A DNA stretch of 64,000 nt. It comes from Neptunitalea lumnitzerae (GTDB taxonomy: Bacteria; Bacteroidota; Bacteroidia; Flavobacteriales; Flavobacteriaceae). Below the pieces are notes generated by a model. The model searched no databases, had not been told where the DNA came from, and saw nothing but the letters and a program-made list of their open reading frames with translations. Of the stretch, positions 57,049 to 64,000 are shown piece after piece. Location of the stretch: assembly GCF_027924185.1 (NCBI RefSeq), contig NZ_BRVO01000004.1, positions 124,001 through 188,000 on the forward strand. The letters are read 5' to 3'. Each line of letters opens with the position of its first letter. The stretch's first letter is position 1. A program made the translations under genes and the position numbers.

Positions 57049-59856
57049 ATGGCAAAGAAAAGGCTTTTCTTACTAGACGCTTACGCACTAATTTTTAGAG
57101 GGTACTACGCCTTCATTAAAAATCCTAGAATCAATTCCAAAGGAATGGACACCAGTGCCGTTTTAGGGTTTATGAATTCTTTATTAGAAGTCATAAAAAA
57201 AGAAAAACCAGACCATCTTGCCGTTTGTTTTGATAAGGGAGGTAGCGTAGGCAGAACAGAAATGTTTGCAGACTACAAAGCTAACAGAGATGAAACTCCG
57301 GAAGCTATTCGCATTGCCGTGCCAATTATACAAGACATTATTAAGGCTATGAACATACCTTGCATTGAAAAAGAAGGATATGAAGCCGATGATATTATAG
57401 GTACGCTAGCTAAGCAAGCCGAAAAACAAGGGTATATGACCTATATGGTAACCCCTGATAAAGATTATGCCCAACTAGTTTCTGAAAACATATTTATGTA
57501 CCGCCCTGCTCGTATGGGTAATGGTATTGAAATTTGGGGCATCCCAGAAGTACAAGCTAAATTTGGTGTAGAAAGACCAGAGCAGGTAATTGACTTCTTA
57601 GGTATGATGGGAGATGCTGTAGATAACATCCCAGGATTACCTGGAGTAGGTGAAAAAACAGCTATTAAATTTTTACAACAATTTGGTAGTATGGAAGACC
57701 TTCTAGCAAACACAGATCAGCTAAAAGGTAAAATGAAAGAGAAAGTAGAAGCCAACGCCGAAATGGGACTACTCTCTAAAGAGCTAGCACGTATTATGCT
57801 AGATGTTCCTGTTGAATTCCATGAAGAAAATTTTGAAATGTGTGACCCTGATTTTGAAAAAGTAGGCGAACTATTTCAAGAATTAGAATTTAGACGTATG
57901 GCAGAAAATTTAATGAAAACCTTCGGTAAAGAAGAATCATTACAAACTGCCGTAGGTACTGAACCTGTTACCAACGGACAAACGAATCTATTTGCTGTAG
58001 CCGATACAGACAACACAACAGAAAAAACTGTTATCAATGGCTACATTACTATAGAAACACACCCACACCTTTATCAATCGGTTTCAACACCACTAGCCCG
58101 AAAACTACTTTTAGAGAAACTACTTCTTCAAAAGGAGGTTTGTTTTGATACAGAAACCACCAGCCTAAAATCTTTAGAGGCTGCATTGGTAGGTATTGCT
58201 TTCTCTTGGGAAGCAGGCAAAGGATATTACGTAACCATTCCAGAAGATAAAGAAGAAGCACAAGCCATTGTAGAGGAATTCCGCGTATTTTTTGAAAACG
58301 AAGAAATTACCAAAATTGGTCAGAATTTAAAATACGACATTAAAGTACTTTCCAACTACCATATTGAGGTAAAAGGAAACATTTTTGATACCATGATAGC
58401 GCACTATCTTATTAACCCAGATATGCGCCACAATATGGATGTATTAGCTGAAACCTACCTTAACTACCAACCAGTTTCTATTGAAAGCTTAATTGGTAAA
58501 AAAGGAAAGAATCAAAAATCGATGCGTAGTGTACCAGTTACAGACCAGACAGAATATGCCGTTGAAGACGCCGACATTACATTAAAATTAAAACAAATTT
58601 TTGCTCCTGAATTAGAAAAAAGAGCCGCTAACAAACTATTTGAAGAAGTAGAAGCTCCTTTAGTTAAGGTATTAGCCGATATGGAAATTGAAGGTATTAG
58701 TGTAAATAAAGAATTCTTAGGCTCCCTATCTGAAGCTTTAAAAACAGATATTGCTGGGCTAGAAAAAAATATTTTTGAACAAGCAGGTGAAGAATTTAAC
58801 CTTTCGTCACCAAAACAATTAGGCCCTATCCTTTTTGACAAACTAAAATTGGTAGACAAACCTAAGAAAACTAAAACAGGACAATACTCTACAGCAGAAG
58901 ATGTACTATCCTATTTGGCAAAAGACCATAAAATAGTAGAAGATATTCTTAACTGGCGTTCTTTAAACAAATTACTGAACACCTATGTAGATGCGTTACC
59001 TAACGAGATTAATAGTAAAACTGGAAGAATACATACCGTATACAGCCAAGCAGTTGCAGCTACCGGGCGTTTAAGTAGTAACAACCCTAACCTACAAAAT
59101 ATTCCGATTCGAACAGAGCGAGGTAGACAGGTACGTAAAGCATTTGTACCACGTAGTGAAGACTATACCATACTAGCTGCCGATTACTCACAAATTGAAT
59201 TACGCATTATAGCAGCACTTAGTGAGGAAGAAAATATGATAAACGCATTTAAAAACGGAGAAGATATTCATGCTGCTACAGCTGCCAAAGTTTTTAATGT
59301 AGCACTAGATGAAGTAACACGTGAACAACGTAGCAATGCTAAAACTGTAAACTTTGGTATTATATATGGAGTTTCTGCCTTTGGGTTAAGTAACCAAACC
59401 TCTTTAAACAGAAGCGAAGCCAAAGAACTAATAGATACGTACTACGAAACCTATCCTAAATTGAAAAACTACATAAGTTCACAAGTACATTTTGCACAAG
59501 ACAATGGGTATGTAGAAACCATTTTAGGCAGACGTAGATATTTAGCAGATATTAACTCTAGAAACCATACCGTACGTGGTGCCGCAGAGCGTAACGCTGT
59601 AAATGCACCAATACAAGGAAGTGCAGCTGACATTATTAAGCTTGCTATGATTAACATTCACACCCGCCTAAAAGAAGAAAACTACAAAACCAAAATGCTA
59701 CTTCAGGTACATGATGAATTGGTTTTTGATGCATACAAACCAGAACTTGATAAAGTAAAAGCCATGATTAAACACGAAATGGAAAATGCATACACCTTAA
59801 GCGTTCCGTTAGATGTTGAAATTGGAATAGGAAATGACTGGCTAGAAGCACATTAA
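57049..59856 (+). CDS. polA: DNA polymerase I
   Basis: 935 aa, three domains. The 5'-3' nuclease (1 to about 300) begins KRLFLLDAYALIFRGYYAF and has EADDIIGTLA. The 3'-5' exonuclease domain keeps its acidic residues (CFDTETTSL, NLKYDIKVL, YAVEDADIT), so proofreading is probably active. The polymerase domain has motif A DYSQIELRIIAALS, motif B RSNAKTVNFGIIYG (Phe at the dNTP-selecting position) and motif C VHDELVF. Length and order are standard. Single gene with its own terminator. Confidence 0.98.
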   Translation: MAKKRLFLLDAYALIFRGYYAFIKNPRINSKGMDTSAVLGFMNSLLEVIKKEKPDHLAVCFDKGGSVGRTEMFADYKANRDETPEAIRIAVPIIQDIIKAMNIPCIEKEGYEADDIIGTLAKQAEKQGYMTYMVTPDKDYAQLVSENIFMYRPARMGNGIEIWGIPEVQAKFGVERPEQVIDFLGMMGDAVDNIPGLPGVGEKTAIKFLQQFGSMEDLLANTDQLKGKMKEKVEANAEMGLLSKELARIMLDVPVEFHEENFEMCDPDFEKVGELFQELEFRRMAENLMKTFGKEESLQTAVGTEPVTNGQTNLFAVADTDNTTEKTVINGYITIETHPHLYQSVSTPLARKLLLEKLLLQKEVCFDTETTSLKSLEAALVGIAFSWEAGKGYYVTIPEDKEEAQAIVEEFRVFFENEEITKIGQNLKYDIKVLSNYHIEVKGNIFDTMIAHYLINPDMRHNMDVLAETYLNYQPVSIESLIGKKGKNQKSMRSVPVTDQTEYAVEDADITLKLKQIFAPELEKRAANKLFEEVEAPLVKVLADMEIEGISVNKEFLGSLSEALKTDIAGLEKNIFEQAGEEFNLSSPKQLGPILFDKLKLVDKPKKTKTGQYSTAEDVLSYLAKDHKIVEDILNWRSLNKLLNTYVDALPNEINSKTGRIHTVYSQAVAATGRLSSNNPNLQNIPIRTERGRQVRKAFVPRSEDYTILAADYSQIELRIIAALSEEENMINAFKNGEDIHAATAAKVFNVALDEVTREQRSNAKTVNFGIIYGVSAFGLSNQTSLNRSEAKELIDTYYETYPKLKNYISSQVHFAQDNGYVETILGRRRYLADINSRNHTVRGAAERNAVNAPIQGSAADIIKLAMINIHTRLKEENYKTKMLLQVHDELVFDAYKPELDKVKAMIKHEMENAYTLSVPLDVEIGIGNDWLEAH

Positions 59857-59933
59857 AATTATAAAAACTAAAACAGTTTAACACTATACTCCCCAACAAT
59901 TAAATTACAAATATTCAGTATTATAACAATATC

Positions 59934-59958
59934 AAACCGCCTTTATAAGGCGGTTTTT
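59934..59958 (+). terminator. Terminator of polA
   Basis: Perfect stem AAACCGCCTT/AAGGCGGTTT with a three-base loop, T run following. Confidence 0.9.
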
Positions 59959-60034
59959 CTCTTTCACAGAAAAGTTGTTAAACCTAAAACATTCAACGCC
60001 AATTACTTTCAAATCAAATATTTCTCATTTAAGA

Positions 60035-60065
60035 TTTGCAATTAATACAAATAGTTGTACTTTTG
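60035..60065 (+). promoter_or_regulatory. Promoter of the rplM-rpsI-rpsB-tsf operon
   Basis: TTTG (60035-60038), 19-base spacer and TACTTTTG (60058-60065): both elements match the Bacteroidota housekeeping promoter. The transcript would start about 60072, giving a leader of some 40-45 bases before rplM. Confidence 0.75.
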
Positions 60066-60068
60066 CAC

Positions 60069-60082
60069 TCCCTTAATTGGGA
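60069..60082 (+). promoter_or_regulatory. Small stem-loop at the start of the rplM leader
   Basis: TCCC/GGGA stem with a TTAATT loop in the first bases after the rplM promoter. Ribosomal protein leaders for L13 have been reported in Bacteroidia, but I cannot verify that this is one; the stem is only four pairs. Confidence 0.3.
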
Positions 60083-60114
60083 ATGGAATGTTTAATTATA
60101 TAAAATAATTTAGT

Positions 60115-60570
60115 GTGGATTCATTAAGCTACAAAACAATTTCAGTTACTAAAGCTGGTGCAGATAAGCAATGGGTTTTAGTTGATGCTGAAGGACAAAC
60201 GTTAGGGCGTCTTGCTTCAAAAGTAGCAAAACTTTTAAGAGGTAAGTACAAGCCTAGTTACACCCCGCACGTTGATTGTGGAGATAATGTTGTAATTATC
60301 AATGCTGAAAAAATCAATTTAACTGGTAAAAAGTGGAACGACAAAGTATACGTTCGTCACACAGGTTACCCGGGTGGACAAAGAACATTAAACGCAACGG
60401 AACTTTTTGAAAAAGATCCTACTCGTTTAGTAGAAAAATCAGTAAAAGGAATGCTACCTAAAAACAAATTAGGTGCTGCATTATTCCGTAATTTAAAAGT
60501 GTATGTAGGTACAGAGCACGGACAAGAGGCTCAAAAACCAACTGCAATTAACTTAAACGATCTTAAGTAA
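60115..60570 (+). CDS. rplM: 50S ribosomal protein L13
   Basis: 151 aa. Signature [25 protein letters not shown] and the [11 protein letters not shown] segment mark L13, an early-assembling 23S rRNA-binding protein. The start is a GTG at 60115 (product begins [10 protein letters not shown]), the form expected for flavobacterial L13; no ATG is available nearby. Its TAA shares the A with the rpsI ATG, so the two proteins are co-translated. First gene of the operon. Confidence 0.98.
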   Translation: MDSLSYKTISVTKAGADKQWVLVDAEGQTLGRLASKVAKLLRGKYKPSYTPHVDCGDNVVIINAEKINLTGKKWNDKVYVRHTGYPGGQRTLNATELFEKDPTRLVEKSVKGMLPKNKLGAALFRNLKVYVGTEHGQEAQKPTAINLNDLK

Positions 60571-60956
60571 TGGAAGTAATTCACAAAATTGGTAGAAGAA
60601 AAACTGCTGTTGCGCGTGTATATGTTACTCCCGGAAACGGAAACATTACCGTAAACAAAAAAGAATTTAACACCTACTTTGCTACTCCAACTTTACAGTA
60701 CAAAGTAAAACAACCATTTGCTTTAACTAATACAGAAGATGCGTACGATGTTAAAGTAAACGTTTATGGTGGCGGTGTTACAGGACAAGCTGAAGCTGTT
60801 CGTTTAGCTATTTCAAGAGCTTTATGCGAAATTGATGCTGAACACAGATTAAGCCTTAAACCAGAAGGTTTATTAACTAGAGACCCAAGAATGGTAGAGC
60901 GTAAGAAATTCGGTCAGAAGAAAGCTCGTAAGAAATTCCAATTCTCTAAACGTTAA
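60570..60956 (+). CDS. rpsI: 30S ribosomal protein S9
   Basis: 128 aa with the S9 start [23 protein letters not shown] and the basic C-terminal tail [18 protein letters not shown] that reaches to the P-site tRNA. Overlaps rplM by one base, and is followed by a 159-base spacer with structured RNA before rpsB. Confidence 0.98.
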   Translation: MEVIHKIGRRKTAVARVYVTPGNGNITVNKKEFNTYFATPTLQYKVKQPFALTNTEDAYDVKVNVYGGGVTGQAEAVRLAISRALCEIDAEHRLSLKPEGLLTRDPRMVERKKFGQKKARKKFQFSKR

Positions 60957-61031
60957 TTTTTTATCACGTTCATTAAAACGTATTTTTTATTTATTAAAAT
61001 CAGTTGTCGTTGTCTCTGTCAAAAGAGAATT

Positions 61032-61068
61032 AGTTTAGCATCCAAATGCTGAAGGCCAATGCTAAATT
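61032..61068 (+). promoter_or_regulatory. Two alternative hairpins in the rpsB leader
   Basis: TTTAGCAT (61034-61041) can pair with ATGCTGAA (61046-61053, loop CCAA, one G-U) or with ATGCTAAA (61059-61066, perfect, extendable by two pairs). The two stems exclude each other. Located 48-84 bases before the rpsB ATG, a place where autoregulatory S2 leaders occur in other bacteria. Confidence 0.55.
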
Positions 61069-61115
61069 GCCACTTCAACATTGCTAACCTCAACGGAACG
61101 TAAACTATTACAAAA

Positions 61116-61886
61116 ATGGCAAATAACATAGAAGTAAAAGACTTACTAGATGCAGGTGTTCACTTTGGTCACCTTACTAGAAAGTGGAACCCAAACATGG
61201 CTCCGTACATCTACATGGAGCGTAACGGGATTCACGTTATCAACTTATATAAAACTGCTGCTAAAATTGAAGAAGCTAACGAAGCTCTTAAAAAAATTGC
61301 AGCGTCAGGTAGAAAAATATTATTTGTTGCTACTAAAAAGCAAGCTAAGGACATTGTTGCTGATAAAGCTTCAAACGTAAACATGCCTTACATCACTGAA
61401 AGATGGCCAGGTGGTATGCTTACTAACTTTGTAACTATTAGAAAAGCTGTTAAAAAAATGGCTTCTATAGACAGAATGAAGAAAGACGGTACTTTTGATA
61501 CTTTATCTAAAAAAGAGAAGTTACAAATTGACCGTTTAAGAGCTAAGTTAGAGAAAAACTTAGGATCAATTGCTGATATGACACGTTTACCAGGTGCATT
61601 GTTTATCATTGATACAATGCGTGAGCACATAGCAGTGAAAGAAGCACAAAAATTAAACATTCCAATCTTTGCAATGGTAGATACAAACTCTGACCCAAGA
61701 GAGGTAGAGTATGTAATACCATCTAACGATGACGCTTCTAAGTCTATAGAAAAAGTTCTTACATACGTTACTGAAGCTATTTCTGAAGGTTTAACTGAAA
61801 GAAAAGCGGATAAAGAAGAAAAGAAAGCTGCTAAAGAAAGTGATGCTCCTAAAGCTGAAGCTACAACAGAAGCAACTGAAAAATAA
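61116..61886 (+). CDS. rpsB: 30S ribosomal protein S2
   Basis: 256 aa. S2 signatures LLDAGVHFGHLTRKWNP and FVTIRKAVKK, plus the C-terminal PDA/Lys-rich tail. S2 is a late-assembling small-subunit protein and is generally co-expressed with EF-Ts. The long structured leader upstream and the inverted repeat downstream suggest RNA-level control. Confidence 0.98.
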   Translation: MANNIEVKDLLDAGVHFGHLTRKWNPNMAPYIYMERNGIHVINLYKTAAKIEEANEALKKIAASGRKILFVATKKQAKDIVADKASNVNMPYITERWPGGMLTNFVTIRKAVKKMASIDRMKKDGTFDTLSKKEKLQIDRLRAKLEKNLGSIADMTRLPGALFIIDTMREHIAVKEAQKLNIPIFAMVDTNSDPREVEYVIPSNDDASKSIEKVLTYVTEAISEGLTERKADKEEKKAAKESDAPKAEATTEATEK

Positions 61887-61902
61887 TTAATAACAATTTC
61901 AT

Positions 61903-61955
61903 AAAGTCTGTACAGGCATTAAGTAACTTGTATATCTGATTTTTGTACAGACTTT
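61903..61955 (+). promoter_or_regulatory. 12-bp inverted repeat between rpsB and tsf
   Basis: AAAGTCTGTACA (61903-61914) and TGTACAGACTTT (61944-61955) are perfect complements enclosing 29 bases. The stem ends 17 bases before the tsf ATG and is not followed by a T run, so it is not an ordinary terminator; a translation-control or processing element fits better. Confidence 0.6.
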
Positions 61956-61972
61956 AAAAAAACTACTAGATC

Positions 61973-62797
61973 ATGGCAAACATCACAGCCGCTGAAGTAA
62001 ATAAATTAAGAAAAGCAACCGGTGCAGGTATGATGGACTGCAAAAAAGCGTTGGTTGAAGCAGAAGGTGATTTCGATAAAGCAATTGAAGTTCTTCGTAA
62101 AAAAGGACAGAAAGTTGCTGCTAAAAGAGCTGACAGAGATTCTTCTGAAGGTGCTGTTATCGCTAAAGTTAACGATGCTGAAACTGCTGGTGTAATCATT
62201 TCTTTAAACTGTGAAACTGATTTCGTTGCTAAAAACGAATCTTTCGTAAACTTAGCAAACGACTTAGCTGCTTTAGCTGTTAACACTGCTTCTAAAGAAG
62301 AGTTATTAGCTGCAGACTATAACGGTACTACAGTTGCTGATAAATTAGTTGAACAAACTGGTGTTATTGGTGAGAAAATTGAAATCGGTGCTTTTGAAAA
62401 ATTAGAAGCTCCATTTGTAGGTGCTTATATCCACGCTGGTAACAAAATTGCTACTATTGTTAGCTTATCTGCTAATGTAGAAGGTGCGCAAGCTGCTGCT
62501 AAAGACGTAGCTATGCAAGCTGCTGCAATGAATCCGGTAGCTTTAAATGAAGAAGGAGTTGACCAAGAGACTATTGATAAAGAAATTGAAATTGCTAAAG
62601 ATGTTTTAAGACAAGAAGGTAAGCCAGAAGCTATGTTAGAAAACATTGCTAAAGGTAAACTTAACCGTTTCTTTAAAGACAACACCTTAGTAAACCAATC
62701 TTTCATCAAAGATTCTAAAGTTAGTGTTGCTCAGTATGTAAAATCTGTAAACGCAGATTTAACTGTAACAGGATTTAAAAGAGTTGCTTTAGGATAA
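61973..62797 (+). CDS. tsf: Elongation factor Ts
   Basis: 274 aa nucleotide exchange factor of EF-Tu. The N-terminal UBA-like motif ANITAAEVNKLRKATGAGMMDCKKAL and the core ISLNCETDFVAKNESF are characteristic. Follows rpsB by 86 bases, ends at a strong terminator. Confidence 0.98.
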   Translation: MANITAAEVNKLRKATGAGMMDCKKALVEAEGDFDKAIEVLRKKGQKVAAKRADRDSSEGAVIAKVNDAETAGVIISLNCETDFVAKNESFVNLANDLAALAVNTASKEELLAADYNGTTVADKLVEQTGVIGEKIEIGAFEKLEAPFVGAYIHAGNKIATIVSLSANVEGAQAAAKDVAMQAAAMNPVALNEEGVDQETIDKEIEIAKDVLRQEGKPEAMLENIAKGKLNRFFKDNTLVNQSFIKDSKVSVAQYVKSVNADLTVTGFKRVALG

Positions 62798-62820
62798 GCT
62801 ATTCTTCCATATAATATTTA

Positions 62821-62852
62821 AAAGCCGGTTTAATTGTAAACCGGCTTTTTTT
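62821..62852. terminator. Terminator of tsf and of the convergent gene
   Basis: Perfect stem AAAGCCGGTTTA/TAAACCGGCTTT with an ATTG loop and T7; the minus side also has a short T run and lies after the stop of the convergent gene at 62884. Confidence 0.92.
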
Positions 62853-62883
62853 ATATTTAGTTTTAACAGTTTACATTCCGTTT

Positions 62884-63573
62884 TTACAATGCCACCGCCA
62901 AATGAATGGTGTGTGCTGCACCATGATCTTCACCATCAAACTCTCTAAACTTCTCGGCCTTATAACCAAAAATTAATTTTGCCTTAGGAAGCTTCTTTAT
63001 AAATAAAAATCTAAACTCTCTAGAATTGGCATAACGTTCACCAATTGCAGGGTCTTTTAAAAAATACCAAGTATAGCCGGTTTCTACAGCCCAAGTTTCT
63101 AAATTTAAGTCATGAAGCTCATACTCAAACCCCACATCAAAAGTGGTTCTTATATAGGCTTCATTATCCACTCCATCATAAAAAAAGTTTCGCCACTCCA
63201 ATCTACCTACTTGAATCATGGCCAAATGATTAATTAATTCGTTGCGTAAGCTAGCACCCACCCAAGGGCGTACCTCTAAGCTATTAACAATCTCATCATC
63301 AAAAGTATATTGTAAAGACAAACCTCCTTTAAAACCCCATACACCATACTTATAATTAGTACCAAAATCACCACTTAACCTTCTCCAACCAATTTCATCA
63401 AATATATGTTTGTAAGTTAAAGCACTACTATACCCCCAATTACCGCTACCAGCAAAAGACTTCCCCACAGATAAATTTCCAAAAAGTTCATCTTCTTGAG
63501 CATTCGTAACACTAGTAACTAAGAGTAAACAAATAACAACCACATATAAGTGTTTAAACTTCATCTTATTCAT
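62884..63573 (-). CDS. Outer-membrane beta-barrel protein, DUF2490-like
   Basis: 229 aa from ATG 63573. Signal peptide (FKHLYVVVICLLLVTSVTNAQ) followed by alternating-strand sequence with frequent aromatic residues (WGYSSALTYKHIF, WRRLSGDFGTNYKYG, FRFLFIKKLPKAKLIFGYKAEKF) and a hydrophobic last strand (HLAVAL). This is the look of a small outer-membrane barrel of the DUF2490 type. Function unknown. It follows the next gene by 25 bases and likely shares its transcript. Confidence 0.65.
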   Translation of the reverse strand: MNKMKFKHLYVVVICLLLVTSVTNAQEDELFGNLSVGKSFAGSGNWGYSSALTYKHIFDEIGWRRLSGDFGTNYKYGVWGFKGGLSLQYTFDDEIVNSLEVRPWVGASLRNELINHLAMIQVGRLEWRNFFYDGVDNEAYIRTTFDVGFEYELHDLNLETWAVETGYTWYFLKDPAIGERYANSREFRFLFIKKLPKAKLIFGYKAEKFREFDGEDHGAAHTIHLAVAL

Positions 63574-63598
63574 AGCATATTTAGTTTTTAAACATGTA

Positions 63599-64000
63599 TT
63601 ACTTAGGAAACAAGAATATAACAACTGCTCTCCAACCCCAGTCAGCTTGTTGCCCATCAGGCGCAGCAATATTAAACCTTGGCCCAATAGCCAACGAAAC
63701 CTTTTGCTTACCCAAACTTGTTAAACCACTCACTGTAGGATTTAACCATATATTAGAGGTACTAGCCTGCCAGTTTTGCGTCAACTCCATATTACAACCT
63801 AACCCAGCACCACTTGGCCAATTATAAGTTACAAAAGGCTGCAAGAACATTTGATTTACATCTGCCCTATCAGCGTCTCCGGCAACACTCCATATTTGAT
63901 TTACTAATGCCCCGTAAGTAACACCATTAGCTTGCTTAAGAATAACAGCCGTAGGTCCTACACCAAACTTTTTAGTAGTTAACAACTCATCGGTACCCGT
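63599..64000 (-). CDS. Outer-membrane transporter-like protein, C-terminal part (cut by window edge)
   Basis: The last 133 codons; no start inside the window, and the frame is open up to 64000. The sequence GVGPTAVILKQANGVTYGALVNQIWSVAG, NQMFLQPFVTYNW and the end DWGWRAVVIFLFPK resembles a widespread group of outer-membrane beta barrels annotated as transporters or Phenol_MetA_deg-like, a family of uncertain function. Only this much can be seen. Confidence 0.6.
   Translation of the reverse strand, partial: TGTDELLTTKKFGVGPTAVILKQANGVTYGALVNQIWSVAGDADRADVNQMFLQPFVTYNWPSGAGLGCNMELTQNWQASTSNIWLNPTVSGLTSLGKQKVSLAIGPRFNIAAPDGQQADWGWRAVVIFLFPK

Overview
The window is AT-rich chromosomal DNA from a member of the Bacteroidota, almost certainly a Flavobacteriaceae species. 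The evidence is a full-length SprA (type IX secretion and gliding translocon) next to a RemB-like gliding protein, an alternative complex III (Act) respiratory operon, promoters of the Bacteroidota type (TAnnTTTG near -7, TTG or TTTG near -33), A-rich start regions without Shine-Dalgarno sequences, and very AT-rich spacers. I see no insertion sequence, prophage, CRISPR array or plasmid function. This is core genome, densely packed; no stretch above 300 bases lacks a gene.

Layout. 1-2.6 kb (minus): cyoE, two subunit III genes and the start of a subunit IV gene, all for the haem-copper oxidase. 2.8-3.9 kb (plus): a DUF2891 lipoprotein. 4.0-18.9 kb (minus): maeB, ruvA, sprA, gcvH, a VanZ-like gene, two TonB-type proteins and remB. 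19.1-22.3 kb (minus): ruvB, a cytochrome P450 and queG, tightly spaced. 22.6-24.9 kb: pckA (plus) and a ZIP-type transporter (minus). 25.1-36.4 kb (minus): actA-B-C-D-E-F-ctaC-ctaD, the quinol-to-oxygen electron path. 36.6-41.8 kb: a small SPOR protein (plus), then rimP-nusA-infB (minus). 42.0-47.2 kb: a universal stress protein, tRNA-Gln, a large DUF2723 membrane protein and a polysaccharide deacetylase. 47.2-52.0 kb: a thioredoxin-like protein without CxxC, a metallophosphoesterase, an M1 peptidase and a Tat-exported glycosylasparaginase. 52.1-57.0 kb: an AraC regulator divergent from a TolC/HlyD/MFS efflux operon. 57.0-62.8 kb (plus): polA, then rplM-rpsI-rpsB-tsf. 62.9-64 kb (minus): two outer-membrane-type proteins, the last cut by the window edge.

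How it works together. The Act complex oxidises menaquinol and passes electrons through haem c domains to the CtaC/CtaD oxidase. Its remaining subunits and the haem O synthase are coded 22 kb away on the same strand. SprA and RemB are cell-surface motility/secretion parts, and TonB-like genes lie between them.

I found no obviously new multigene system. The observations I rate highest are: a TonB C-terminal-like domain shared by three consecutive genes and fused to the N terminus of RemB; two mutually exclusive hairpins ahead of rpsB; a 12-bp inverted repeat between rpsB and tsf; and a terminator-like hairpin squeezed between the promoter and start codon of rimP-nusA-infB. All functional calls are from reading motifs by eye; no database search was run.
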